Below, piece after piece: positions 1 through 7,781 of a stretch of DNA of 64,000 nt. Position 1 is the stretch's first letter, and the number at the start of each line of letters is the position of its first letter. The translations under genes and the position numbers were made by a program. The DNA comes from Azospirillum sp. OGB3. GTDB lineage: Bacteria > Pseudomonadota > Alphaproteobacteria > Azospirillales > Azospirillaceae. The DNA is taken from positions 310,001 through 374,000 of the forward strand of contig NZ_JACHYN010000002.1 in assembly GCF_014192915.1 (NCBI RefSeq), given 5' to 3'. Under the pieces are notes generated by a model. The model was not told where the DNA came from and did not search any database. It saw nothing but the letters and a program-made list of their open reading frames with translations.

Positions 1-232
1 GGTCGCTGCTTGTGCCTAATGCGCGTTCTTACATTGAGCGCGAAATCATAGCACGCATGCATGAGCAACTAGGTAGCTTGCATGAGGCTCATAAGGGCTT
101 TGTGAAAGTCTATGGGCATAACGCGTCTAACATTTTTAGTGAAGCAACTGTTTCTGCTGGTCGTGATTATGACGACCCCGTTATCAAGGACATTAATGAG
201 AAAGTAATTCCTAGGTATGATGTTGCTCTAAA
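1..232. other. AT-richer foreign-looking segment at window edge
   Basis: Composition is near 45% G+C by eye, against about 65-70% in what follows. Codons ending in A or T are common (for example aaa, att, ttt, gat), unlike the neighbouring genes. It is open in frame from base 3 and runs into glyS without a stop. The encoded residues do not resemble the glycyl-tRNA synthetase beta subunit. It could be the end of an integrated element or an assembly join. The exact junction is judged by eye at about 225-240. Confidence 0.6.
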
Positions 233-755
233 GGAGCTTCTGGCCTTCTTCGCTGACCGCCTGAAGGTGACGCTACGCGATCAGGGCGTGCGGCATGATC
301 TGGTGGATGCGGTGTTCGCGCTCGGCGGCGAGGACGACCTTGTCCGGCTGCTGGCCCGCGTGAAGGCGCTCCAGGCCTTCGTCGGGTCGGAGGAGGGGGC
401 GAACCTGCTCGCCGCCTACAAGCGCGCCAGCAACATCGTCCGCATCGAGGAGAAGAAGGACGGTAAGGCCTACGACCAGCCGGTCGATCCGGCCCTGCTG
501 ACGCTGGCGGAGGAAAAGGACCTCTACGGCGCCCTGTCCGGTGCCGGCGAGACGGCCCGGCCGCTGCTGGCGAAGGAGGACTTCACCGGCACCATGGCGG
601 CGCTGGCCCGCCTGCGCGGCCCGGTGGACGCCTTCTTCGACAAGGTGACGGTGAACGCCGAACAGGCCGACCTGCGCGCCAACCGCCTGCGGCTGCTCAG
701 CCAGATCCGGGCGACGCTGAACGCGGTGGCGGATTTCTCGCGCATCGAGGGGTGA
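3..755 (+). pseudogene. glyS: Chimeric ORF: unknown segment fused to the 3' part of glyS (glycyl-tRNA synthetase beta subunit)
   Basis: From about base 232 the reading frame gives a clear glycyl-tRNA synthetase beta-subunit C-terminus (FFADRLKV, then [16 protein letters not shown], ending [11 protein letters not shown]): about 173 residues of a family usually near 690. This part carries the tRNA anticodon-binding region. The first 75 or so residues are unrelated and AT-rich. glyS is normally essential, so a full copy should exist elsewhere, or the rest of this one may lie beyond an inserted element. The frame is open past the window edge, so the true start is not visible. The fusion may be chance read-through rather than a functional protein. 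Confidence 0.7.
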
Positions 756-779
756 TGGGGGAGGGGGTGCCGCGGCGGT

Positions 780-892
780 GCCCCCACCCTCCCACGCTTG
801 CGCGTGGGTCCCTCCCTCCCCCGCTTCGCAGGGGAGGGCAAGTTTGCCAAGTTTCCCTCCCCTGCGCAGCGGGGGAGGGTCAGGGTGGGGGC
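780..892. repeat. MITE/REP-like palindromic element, copy 1
   Basis: About 113 bases bounded by an 11-base terminal inverted repeat (GCCCCCACCCT at 780-790 and its complement at 882-892). Inside are three imperfect palindromes, including CCCTCCCCC...GGGGAGGG around 812-838 and a second around 855-879. A related copy lies at 57838-57940. It sits between glyS and leuA and encodes nothing credible. It is probably a dispersed non-autonomous repeat. Confidence 0.7.
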
Positions 893-921
893 CCGTCTCG
901 GCCACTCCCCACCGCACCAAC

Positions 922-957
922 AAAAAAGGGGCGCCCCACCGGGCGCCCCTTTTCCTT
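922..957. terminator. Bidirectional intrinsic terminator between glyS and leuA
   Basis: A run of A (922-927), the stem GGGGCGCCC / GGGCGCCCC with a short loop, then TTTTCC. The symmetry allows termination of glyS (plus) and of leuA (minus), whose stop codon is 14 bases away. Confidence 0.8.
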
Positions 958-970
958 TTCCCCGAACCCC

Positions 971-2668
971 TTACCGCGCGGCGCGGTTGGCGGCGCTGAC
1001 CAGGGCGCGCAGCGAGGCGGTCACGATGTCCGCGTCCATGCCGACGCCGAACAGCGTGCGCTCGTCCTTGGTCTTCACCTCGACATAGGCGCAGGCCTGG
1101 GCGTCCTCGCCCTCGCCGACCGCGTGCTCGCGGTAGTCCACCACATGCAGGTCGATGCCGGTGCCCTGGCGCAGCGCGTCCAGGAAGGCGTCGATCGGAC
1201 CCTTGCCCGAGCCCTTCAGCGTGCTGACCACGCCGTCACGCGACACCACCACGTTCAGCACGCGGGCGCCGGAGTTCGGGCCGCGCGGCTCGGTCGAATG
1301 CTCGATCAGGGCCAGCGGGGCGTCGATGTCCAGATACTCCGCCTTGAAGGCGTTGTGGATGTCGGCGGGCGCCAGCTCCTTGCCGGTCTCGTCGGCGATG
1401 CGCTGCACCGTCTTGGAGAACTCGATCTGCAGGCGGCGCGGGATCTGGATGCCGTAATCCTTCTCCAGCACATAGGCGATGCCGCCCTTGCCCGACTGGC
1501 TGTTGATGCGGATCACCGCCTCGTAGCTGCGGCCCAGGTCCTGCGGGTCGATGGGCAGGTACGGAACCTCCCACGTGCCGTGGTTGGACTTGGCCAGCGC
1601 CTTCAGCCCCTTGTTGATGGCGTCCTGGTGCGAGCCGGAGAAGGCCGTGAAGACCAGCTCGCCCGCGTAGGGGTGGCGGGGATGGACGGGCAGCTGCGTG
1701 CAGTATTCGGCGACGCGGACGATCTCGTTGATGTCGTCGATGCGCAGCTCCGGATCGACGCCCTGGGTCAGCAGGTTCAGCGCCAGCGTGATGACGTCCA
1801 CGTTCCCGGTGCGCTCGCCGTTGCCGAACAGGGTGCCTTCCACGCGGTCGGCGCCGGCCAGCATGCCCAGCTCCGCCGCCGCGACGCCGGTGCCGCGGTC
1901 GTTGTGCGGGTGCAGGGAGATGATCGCCGCGTCGCGGTTCTTCATGTTGCGGCAGAACCACTCGATCTGGTCGGCGTGGATGTTCGGGGTCGACATCTCC
2001 ACCGTCGCCGGCAGGTTCAGGATGACCTTGTTGGTGGCGTCGGCGCCCCAGGTCTCCATCACCGCCTCGCAGATCTCCAGGGCGAACTCCAACTCGGTCC
2101 CGGTGAAGCTCTCCGGCGAGTACTGCAGGACGATCTCGGTCTCCGGATGCTCGGCGGCCAGCTGCTTGATCAGCTTGGTGCCGGCGACGGCGATGTCGAC
2201 GATGCCCTGGCGGTCCAGCCCGAAGACGACGCGGCGCTGCAGCTCCGAGGTCGAGTTGTACAGGTGGACGATGGCGCGCTTGGCGCCTTTGATGCCCTCG
2301 AAGGTGCGGCGGATCAGCTCCTCACGGGCCTGGGTCAGGACCTGGATGGTCACGCCGTCGGGGATCTTGCCGCCCTCGATGATCTCGCGGCAGAAGTCGA
2401 AATCGGTCTGCGAGGCGGCGGGGAAGCCGATCTCGATCTCCTTGAAGCCCATCTTCAGCAGCGCGTCGAACATCGCGCGCTTGCGGTCCGGACCCATCGG
2501 CTCGATCAGCGCCTGGTTGCCGTCGCGCAGGTCCACCGAGCACCAGACCGGCGCCTTCTCGATGGTCCGGTTCGGCCACTGGCGGTCGGTCAGCTTCACC
2601 GGGGCGAAGGGGACGTACTTCTCATGCTTGGCGGCGGAAGTGGCGGCGGGGGTGGCGATGTGGTTCAT
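971..2668 (-). CDS. leuA: 2-isopropylmalate synthase
   Basis: Catalyses condensation of acetyl-CoA with 2-oxoisovalerate, the first committed step of leucine synthesis, in the cytoplasm. The 565-residue length fits the LeuA type 2 (yeast-like) group. Visible features are the HMGL/TIM-barrel start with DLRDGNQALIEPM (residues 46-58; Arg48 and Asp49 at the active site), the metal-binding HPHNDRG (His253, His255), GNGERTGN, and a C-terminal LeuA regulatory domain (from about residue 430) that normally senses leucine. The ATG at 2668 is the first Met of the conserved product. Upstream lies a 260-base leader with a Leu-rich peptide, suggesting attenuation in addition to feedback inhibition. Confidence 0.97.
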   Translation of the reverse strand: MNHIATPAATSAAKHEKYVPFAPVKLTDRQWPNRTIEKAPVWCSVDLRDGNQALIEPMGPDRKRAMFDALLKMGFKEIEIGFPAASQTDFDFCREIIEGGKIPDGVTIQVLTQAREELIRRTFEGIKGAKRAIVHLYNSTSELQRRVVFGLDRQGIVDIAVAGTKLIKQLAAEHPETEIVLQYSPESFTGTELEFALEICEAVMETWGADATNKVILNLPATVEMSTPNIHADQIEWFCRNMKNRDAAIISLHPHNDRGTGVAAAELGMLAGADRVEGTLFGNGERTGNVDVITLALNLLTQGVDPELRIDDINEIVRVAEYCTQLPVHPRHPYAGELVFTAFSGSHQDAINKGLKALAKSNHGTWEVPYLPIDPQDLGRSYEAVIRINSQSGKGGIAYVLEKDYGIQIPRRLQIEFSKTVQRIADETGKELAPADIHNAFKAEYLDIDAPLALIEHSTEPRGPNSGARVLNVVVSRDGVVSTLKGSGKGPIDAFLDALRQGTGIDLHVVDYREHAVGEGEDAQACAYVEVKTKDERTLFGVGMDADIVTASLRALVSAANRAAR

Positions 2669-2745
2669 GACGCTTCGTGATCCCTTGGGAGCCCCGGTTT
2701 GTGCGGCGGGGCGTTGTCTCGTGTCGTGTGGGGACCGGCGGGACT

Positions 2746-2780
2746 ACGGTCGCCGAGCTGCCGGGCGGCTCAGCGACCGT
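2746..2780 (-). promoter_or_regulatory. Strong hairpin in the leuA leader
   Basis: Arms ACGGTCGC(C)GAGC and GCTC(A)GCGACCGT pair over 12 positions with one mismatch and a 9-base loop. It lies between the leader peptide and leuA and could be one of the alternative attenuator structures. On the minus strand no U-run follows, so it is not by itself a standard intrinsic terminator. A neighbouring stem (CCCGGC / GCCGGG, near 2790-2810) could compete with it. Confidence 0.5.
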
Positions 2781-2926
2781 TCCTAAGTCGCAGCCCCGGC
2801 CCCAGCCGGGAGACACGCTTCACCCCGCAAGGGCGCGTGCCGAAAGGACGCGTGCAATAGGTGCTCATGGGAAAACAGACACTTCGACCAGGGAACAGGG
2901 CAGACGAACGCAGACGACCCGGACGC

Positions 2927-2983
2927 TCAAAGCGCCGGGGTGATAAGTCGCAGAAGGGCGTTCGTGTGGTCGATGCGGGTCAT
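2927..2983 (-). CDS. Predicted leucine leader peptide of leuA (18 residues)
   Basis: Reads MTRIDHTNALLRLITPAL then TGA. Four of the last nine residues are Leu, and three of those four codons are CTT, a codon expected to be uncommon at this G+C. Placed upstream of leuA on the same strand, this is the classic layout of a leucine-responsive transcription attenuator. No Shine-Dalgarno is seen. The -35-like TTGACA starts 36 bases before the ATG, so the ATG may be at or next to +1 and the peptide leaderless. There is no family match; the call rests on content and position. Confidence 0.65.
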   Translation of the reverse strand: MTRIDHTNALLRLITPAL

Positions 2984-2990
2984 GGGCCAC

Positions 2991-3019
2991 ACTCTGCGCA
3001 GGCAGGCTTGCTCTGTCAA
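2991..3019 (-). promoter_or_regulatory. Putative sigma-70-type promoter of the leuA leader
   Basis: On the minus strand CTTGACA (3020-3014) is followed after 17 bases by CAGAGT (2996-2991). The -35 is a perfect match; the -10 is weak, as is common in alphaproteobacteria. The predicted start is at or near the leader ATG (2983). Confidence 0.5.
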
Positions 3020-3058
3020 GCCACGATTCCATGAAATCTTCTGTCGCGGAACGGGGCT

Positions 3059-3781
3059 TCACGTGAAGAACAGGCGGTAGAGGACCGGCAGAAGGATGGC
3101 CGTCACCAGTCCGTTCAGCCCCATCCCCAACCCGGCGAAGGCCCCCGCCACCTCGTTGACCTGAAGCGCGCGGGCGGTGCCGATGCCGTGGGCGGCCACC
3201 CCCATCCCGAAGCCGCGCGCCCGCCAGTCCGTCACCCGGACGAGGTTCAGGACCCAGGTGCCGAAGGAGGCGGCGATGATCCCGGTCAGGATCACGAAGA
3301 CCGCGGTGAGGGAGGGCAGCCCGCCGATCTGCTCCGACACGCCCATGGCGATGGGGGAGGTCACCGACTTCGGCGCCAGCGACAGCATGGTCCGCTCCGA
3401 CGCGCCCAGCGCCCAGGCGATGGCGACGGCGCTCAAGGCCGACGCGGCGGAACCGGTCAGCAGGGCGACCAGCAGCGCCACGGCGGAGCGGCGGACCTGC
3501 TGGAACTGGCGGTAGAGCGGGACCGCCAGCGCCACCGTGGCGGGGCCGAGCAGGAAATGCACGAACTGCGCGCCGTCGAAGTAGGTGCGGTAGTCGATCC
3601 CCGCCACCATCAGCGTCGCGGCGATCAGCAGCACCGCGATCATCACCGGGTTCAGCGCGGGCCGCCGCCCAAACCGCTCGAACACCCACATCCCCGCCTG
3701 ATAGGCGGCCAGCGTCAGGGTCAGGCCGGCGAGCGGGCTGGCCGACAGATAGACCCAGATTTCGTGGAAATCGGGGCTCAT
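3059..3781 (-). CDS. lrgB: LrgB/CidB-family integral membrane protein
   Basis: A 240-residue, very hydrophobic protein of the LrgB/CidB family, with several predicted membrane helices and the conserved stretch SLAPKSVTSPIAMGVSEQIGG near residues 134-154. Members act with a small LrgA/CidA holin-like partner at the inner membrane, and are linked to murein hydrolase export, cell lysis control or metabolite (glycolate/pyruvate-like) transport; which applies here cannot be told. Its ATG overlaps the lrgA stop by four bases, indicating translational coupling. Length is normal for the family. Confidence 0.9.
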   Translation of the reverse strand: MSPDFHEIWVYLSASPLAGLTLTLAAYQAGMWVFERFGRRPALNPVMIAVLLIAATLMVAGIDYRTYFDGAQFVHFLLGPATVALAVPLYRQFQQVRRSAVALLVALLTGSAASALSAVAIAWALGASERTMLSLAPKSVTSPIAMGVSEQIGGLPSLTAVFVILTGIIAASFGTWVLNLVRVTDWRARGFGMGVAAHGIGTARALQVNEVAGAFAGLGMGLNGLVTAILLPVLYRLFFT

Positions 3782-4152
3782 GACGCGTCCTCTCCATGGC
3801 CGGTTTCGGCGTCGGGACCGCGGCGGCTCAGCACGCTCATCACCCAGGCGGTCAGCGCGACGCCGATCAGCGTGCTGCCCAGCAGAGCGGCGGCGATGGG
3901 CAGGGCCTCCGCCTCCAGCCGGTTCAGGTGCGCCATCACCCCGACGCCCGCCGGAACGAAGAGAAGCGACAGGTGGCGCAGGATGCCGCCCGCCGTCTCC
4001 TGCAACGGCTCCGGCACGCCGCCGCGGACCAGCAGGCCGACGAACAGCAGGACCATGCCGATCACCGGTCCCGGTACGGGCAGATGCAGCAGGCGGGCGG
4101 TCAGTTCCCCCGCCAGCTGGCAGGAGAGAAGAAGGGTCAGGGTGCCGAGCAT
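3778..4152 (-). CDS. lrgA: LrgA/CidA-family holin-like protein
   Basis: 124 residues with four predicted membrane segments and the family pattern LPVPGPVIGMVLLF (residues 24-37). It is the small partner of LrgB, encoded just upstream in the same direction with an ATGA overlap. The pair is thought to form a membrane complex affecting autolysis or small-acid transport. I see no neighbouring LytS/LytR or LysR regulator, so its control is unknown. The start ATG at 4152 gives the expected hydrophobic N-terminus. Confidence 0.88.
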   Translation of the reverse strand: MLGTLTLLLSCQLAGELTARLLHLPVPGPVIGMVLLFVGLLVRGGVPEPLQETAGGILRHLSLLFVPAGVGVMAHLNRLEAEALPIAAALLGSTLIGVALTAWVMSVLSRRGPDAETGHGEDAS

Positions 4153-4227
4153 CGGCAGGCTCCGGGCTTTTCGGGGAGGTGGCCGCAGCCTAATCCCGGA
4201 GGGTGCCGTGGGGGGAGAGGATATGCC

Positions 4228-4887
4228 CTACCGCTCCAGCAGTTGAGCCTTGAGCCAGTCGCGCACCTCGCGGCAGACGGCCTCGGCGGTCTCGTCCAGG
4301 CAGTGCCCGGCGCCGGGCATCAGGACCAGCTTCTTCGGCTCGCGCGCCATGCGGTGGACGTGGATGGAGCACATCGGCGTCAGCACCTCGTCGGCCTCGC
4401 CATGGACCAGCAGCACCGGGCAGCTCAGGTCCGCCACCGCGTCGGTGCCCAGCCCCTGGGTGGCCAGCGTCACCACCGTGCAGACCGCGCCGCGGTTGGA
4501 GGCTGCGGCCTGGATCGCCACCGCCCCGCCGAAGGAATGGCCGACCAGGGCGACATGATGGATGCCCATCCGGCCGAGGAAGGTCAGGCCGCACAGCGCG
4601 TCGTAGACCGCCTCGTCCAGGGCGCGCGGGTTGCGGTAGCCGACGCGCAGAGAGGCGATGCCGTCCGGCCTGAGATCCTCGGCCAGCCGTGGATAGAGCC
4701 CGCGGGCCGGCGAGTCGAAGCCGCCGCCGACGCCCCCCAGCCAGATCACGCCAAGCGTTTCCGTTGCCTTATGGCCATCGGGGGCGGGGTAGAGGCGGGC
4801 GTCCACGGTGCCGCGGTCGGTGTCCAGCCGCACGGGGGCGAACCCCTCGTCCACGGTGTCACCGATCTGCGCCGACAGGAGCGGCAT
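4228..4887 (-). CDS. Alpha/beta hydrolase (dienelactone-hydrolase-like)
   Basis: A 219-residue alpha/beta-hydrolase fold protein. The nucleophile elbow is GHSFGG (Ser about residue 105), an Asp lies in LLVHGEADEVLT and the catalytic His in AGHCLDE. This gives the full Ser-Asp-His triad. The substrate is unknown. ATG 4887 is preferred over the TTG 21 bases upstream because a GGAG lies about 7 bases before it. It is transcribed away from the stress protein at 5110; the shared 220-base gap carries an EcfG-type promoter for the other strand. Confidence 0.75.
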   Translation of the reverse strand: MPLLSAQIGDTVDEGFAPVRLDTDRGTVDARLYPAPDGHKATETLGVIWLGGVGGGFDSPARGLYPRLAEDLRPDGIASLRVGYRNPRALDEAVYDALCGLTFLGRMGIHHVALVGHSFGGAVAIQAAASNRGAVCTVVTLATQGLGTDAVADLSCPVLLVHGEADEVLTPMCSIHVHRMAREPKKLVLMPGAGHCLDETAEAVCREVRDWLKAQLLER

Positions 4888-4964
4888 GGGTGTTCTCCGG
4901 CTTGCCAAGGTCTTGCGGGATTAACAAGCCACCGGGCATCTCCGTTGCTCCGGCCTGTTGCTTC

Positions 4965-4990
4965 GGAACCTCGCCGCACCGTCTCCGGTT
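4965..4990 (+). promoter_or_regulatory. Predicted EcfG (general stress sigma) promoter
   Basis: GGAAC (4965-4969), 17 bases, GGTT (4987-4990). This matches the alphaproteobacterial EcfG consensus GGAAC-N16/17-CGTT except for one base. It lies 119 bases upstream of the small hydrophilic protein at 5110. The same architecture occurs at 17106 and 20479. Confidence 0.6.
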
Positions 4991-5022
4991 GTGCCGGGAG
5001 GCGGTTCGCGACACTGGCCCCA

Positions 5023-5050
5023 TGATAAGGGCCCCGTGATAAGGGCCCCG
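5023..5050. repeat. Tandem 14-base repeat (2 copies)
   Basis: TGATAAGGGCCCCG occurs twice with no spacer (5023-5036, 5037-5050). It lies between the EcfG-type promoter and the start at 5110, so it would be in that gene's 5' untranslated region. Confidence 0.85.
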
Positions 5051-5109
5051 CGCAACGCCCTGCAGCGTCGGGCGCCGCCAATCCGACAAACCACACCGGG
5101 AGAAACCCC

Positions 5110-5316
5110 ATGTCCCGCAGCAACCGCGACACCGAGCAGGAAAAGCACCAGTCCGGCGGCGCCGGAAAGGCCGCCAAATCCGGCCATGAGGATGCGGACA
5201 AGGCCGCCGGCAACAAGCCCGGCCAGAACCAGGCCAGCGGGCAGGGGCGCGAGCGCGGCTCGGGCTCCGGCGGGTCCCGCGGCGCTTCCGACGAGCAGCG
5301 CAAGCGGGACGGCTGA
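5110..5316 (+). CDS. Small hydrophilic stress-type protein, Gly/Lys/Gln-rich
   Basis: 68 residues, highly charged and without a hydrophobic segment, rich in Gly, Ser, Lys, Gln and Asp (SRSNRDTEQEKHQSGGAGK at the N-terminus). Composition resembles KGG/hydrophilin-type stress proteins, which are intrinsically disordered and often controlled by general stress sigma factors. I cannot assign a family. An EcfG-type promoter lies upstream at 4965-4990 and supports a stress role. The ribosome site is weak (GGGAG about 9 bases before ATG). Confidence 0.65.
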   Translation: MSRSNRDTEQEKHQSGGAGKAAKSGHEDADKAAGNKPGQNQASGQGRERGSGSGGSRGASDEQRKRDG

Positions 5317-5387
5317 CCGCCGCTGCTTCCGCGACGAACCCCCGGCCCGGCTGTTGGCGTCGGGCAAAGCCGTGCAACTGAAAAGAA

Positions 5388-5831
5388 GTGCGACACATGC
5401 TCAAACAGATTTCGGTCGATACCGTGAAGCAGGCCGCCGACCTCGCGTACGAGGCCGTGGCCGACCGCCAGCGTTTCCTTGCAGGAATGCGCAACATCGA
5501 CCTCGGGGAGCAGACCAGCGAACGCGGTTCGCGGAACCCGACCGATCTCGACGCCCTCAGCATCCTGTCTGCCGACGCCAGCGGCGCGCTGAGCCAGTTG
5601 AACCGGATGCTGGAGGACCTGACCCCCGAACAACGGATGGAATTGCGCGCGGTCATGTTCGTCGGGCGCGGCGATTTCGCCGGAAACCAGTGGGACCGCG
5701 CGCTGGACGAGGCCGGGCGGGCCCCGGACGCCACCCACTACACCGACATCGCGGAGCGCATCGACCTGCACCGCGACCTGATGAAGGGGCTGTACGAGCT
5801 GGACCTGCTGAAGAAGAAGGACGGGCAATGA
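5388..5831 (+). CDS. DUF3775-type protein
   Basis: A 147-residue soluble protein. The second half (DLTPEQRMELRAVMFVGRGDF, then WDRALDEAG) looks like the DUF3775 family, whose function is unknown. The alternative start ATG 5397 sits three codons in; GTG 5388 follows an AAAAGAAG tract, so either is possible. Its stop overlaps the next gene's ATG (ATGA at 5828), so it heads a translationally coupled run of three genes. Confidence 0.65.
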   Translation: MRHMLKQISVDTVKQAADLAYEAVADRQRFLAGMRNIDLGEQTSERGSRNPTDLDALSILSADASGALSQLNRMLEDLTPEQRMELRAVMFVGRGDFAGNQWDRALDEAGRAPDATHYTDIAERIDLHRDLMKGLYELDLLKKKDGQ

Positions 5832-6565
5832 CCAGGGGCCGGGACGGCGGGCGGCGCCTTGAGGGCTCCGCCGGGACGCTTGAACGCTGGGCCGCCATCC
5901 TCGGCGGCACGGCGCTGGGCTTCGCCGGGGCGCGGCGTGGAAGCTGGACGCTGGCCGCGCTCGGCGGCGGGCTGTTCCTCGCCGGGGCGGCGGGGGTCCC
6001 GCTGTCCAGCCCGCTGCGGCAGGTTGCTCTGCCGGCAATGCGCCGGGAGCCGACGACCACCCAGGCGAACGTCACCATCGCGGTCCCGGCCAACAAGCTG
6101 TTCCGCCATTGGCGCAACGTCCGCCATCTGGCGGCGCTGTTCCCACACCTCGACGCCGTGGAGATCCTGTCCGACACGGAAAGCCGCTGGAAGGCCCATG
6201 GCCCCGGCGGCGTTCCGGTGGTCTGGAACAGCCGGCTGGACAAGGTCCGGGAGAACGAACTCATCACCTGGCACACGCTGGAGGGGGCGGACCTACCGCA
6301 CCGCGGCACCGTCCTGTTCCGTCCGGCGCCGGGTGGACGCGGGACGGAGGTCAGCCTGACGCTGGCCTACCATCCGCCGGGCGGCGCCGGCGGCGACGCC
6401 GTGTCCCGCCTGTTCGGCGCCGCGCCGGAGCAGCAGGCGCGCGAGGCGCTGCGCCGGCTGAAGCGGATCATGGAGGTCGGGGAGCTTCCCACCATCGAGG
6501 GTCAGCCGAGCGGGCGGGCCGAGCGGGGCCGGGTGACAGCCAAACTGCGCGAGGTGACGGGATGA
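5828..6565 (+). CDS. SRPBCC (START/cyclase-like) protein with N-terminal membrane region
   Basis: 245 residues. The N-terminal 60 or so hold two hydrophobic Gly/Ala-rich stretches (AAILGGTALGFAGARR and LAALGGGLFLAGAAGVPL), likely a hairpin membrane anchor. From about residue 78 the sequence fits the SRPBCC/polyketide-cyclase fold used for hydrophobic ligands (VTIAVPANKLFRHWRN, then WHTLEGADLPHRGTVLF). Similar proteins are common beside stress and osmotic genes in alphaproteobacteria. The ligand is unknown. The ATG overlaps the previous stop, and its own stop overlaps the dehydrogenase start (ATGA at 6562), so the three proteins are probably made in step. Confidence 0.75.
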   Translation: MTRGRDGGRRLEGSAGTLERWAAILGGTALGFAGARRGSWTLAALGGGLFLAGAAGVPLSSPLRQVALPAMRREPTTTQANVTIAVPANKLFRHWRNVRHLAALFPHLDAVEILSDTESRWKAHGPGGVPVVWNSRLDKVRENELITWHTLEGADLPHRGTVLFRPAPGGRGTEVSLTLAYHPPGGAGGDAVSRLFGAAPEQQAREALRRLKRIMEVGELPTIEGQPSGRAERGRVTAKLREVTG

Positions 6566-7752
6566 GGGCGCTCTGCTGGAACGGCGTGAACGACCTGCGG
6601 GTGGAGCGGGTGCCGGACCCCACGATCCTCGCCCCGCAGGACGCGATCATCAAGGTCGGCCTGTCCTCGGTCTGCGGGTCGGATCTGCACCTGATCGGCG
6701 GCTACGTCCCCACCATGCGGGCCGGCGACATCATCGGCCACGAGTTCCTGGGCGAGGTGGTCGAGAAGGGACCGGAGGTGACGCGGCTGAACCGCGGCGA
6801 CCGGGTGATCACCGTGTCGATCATCGGTTGCGGCAAGTGCTGGCACTGCGAACACGAGGAATTCTCGCTCTGCGACAATTCCAACCCGCAGCCGGCCTTC
6901 GAGGAGATGGCCTACGGCCATTGCACCGCCGGCATCTTCGGCTACAGCCACGCCTTCGGCGGCTACGCCGGCAGCCACGCCGAGTACATCCGGGTCCCCT
7001 TCGCCGACACCAACTGCTTCCGCGTGCCGGAGGGGGTGACGGACGAGCAGGCGGTCTTCGTCTCCGACGCCGTGCCGACCGGCTACATGGCCGCCGACAT
7101 GGGCAACATCAAGCCGGGCGACGTGGTGGCCGTCTGGGGCTGCGGCGGCGTCGGCCAGATGGCGATGAAGAGCGCCTTCCTGATGGGGGCGGAGCGGGTG
7201 ATCGGCATCGACCGCTTCCCCGACCGGCTGCGCGCCGCCCAGATGAAGGCGGGAGCGGAGACGCTGGATTACAGCCGCGTCGACATCTACGACGCCCTGC
7301 TGGCGATGACCGGCGGGCGCGGGCCGGACGTCTGCATCGACGCGGTGGGCATGGAGGCGGACAGCGGCGCCCCGTCCACCAAGGGTCTGGCCATTGAAGA
7401 CTTGTACGATCGCGGCAAGCAGGCCCTGCGGCTGGAAAGCGACCGGCCCGCCGTCCTGCGCCAGATGATCCAGTGCTGCCGCAAGGGCGGGACGCTGTCG
7501 ATCGTCGGCGTGTATGGCGGCCTCATCGACAAGTTCCCGATGGGGGCGGCGATGAACAAGGCGCTGACCTTCCGCATGGGCCAGCAGCACGGCCAGCGCT
7601 ACGTCAAGCGCCTGTTCGAGCACATCGAGAAGGGCGAACTCGATCCTGCCTATCTGCTGACCCACAAATGGGCGTTGGACGACGCGCCCCAGGGCTACCG
7701 CATGTTCAAGGAGAAGGCCGACGACTGCATGCGGGTCGTTTTCGCGCCGTGA
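6562..7752 (+). CDS. Zinc-dependent alcohol dehydrogenase (formaldehyde-dehydrogenase-like MDR)
   Basis: A 396-residue medium-chain dehydrogenase/reductase. Catalytic zinc ligands Cys38 and His60 (GHEFLGEV) are present, as are the four structural-zinc cysteines Cys90, Cys93, Cys96 and Cys104. The Rossmann motif GCGGVGQMA lies near residues 193-201. The long C-terminal insertion fits the glutathione-independent formaldehyde dehydrogenase-like subgroup rather than classic ADH. The likely reaction is NAD(P)-dependent oxidation of an alcohol or aldehyde; the substrate cannot be read from sequence. It is the last gene of the overlapping DUF3775-SRPBCC-ADH run; the small gene at 7782 may continue it. 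Confidence 0.88.
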   Translation: MRALCWNGVNDLRVERVPDPTILAPQDAIIKVGLSSVCGSDLHLIGGYVPTMRAGDIIGHEFLGEVVEKGPEVTRLNRGDRVITVSIIGCGKCWHCEHEEFSLCDNSNPQPAFEEMAYGHCTAGIFGYSHAFGGYAGSHAEYIRVPFADTNCFRVPEGVTDEQAVFVSDAVPTGYMAADMGNIKPGDVVAVWGCGGVGQMAMKSAFLMGAERVIGIDRFPDRLRAAQMKAGAETLDYSRVDIYDALLAMTGGRGPDVCIDAVGMEADSGAPSTKGLAIEDLYDRGKQALRLESDRPAVLRQMIQCCRKGGTLSIVGVYGGLIDKFPMGAAMNKALTFRMGQQHGQRYVKRLFEHIEKGELDPAYLLTHKWALDDAPQGYRMFKEKADDCMRVVFAP

Positions 7753-7781
7753 CGACAGGCCAGGATGAAGGGGGGAAAGCC

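Noticed and set aside
752-2680. 642-residue plus-strand frame opposite leuA
   Set aside because: It lies wholly opposite a clear leuA and its sequence is low-complexity Gly/Ala/His/Asp/Arg, as expected from the shadow of a high-GC gene.
2746-2780. Intrinsic attenuator terminator in the leuA leader
   Set aside because: The hairpin is strong but no U-run follows on the minus strand, so I call it a leader structure, not a terminator.
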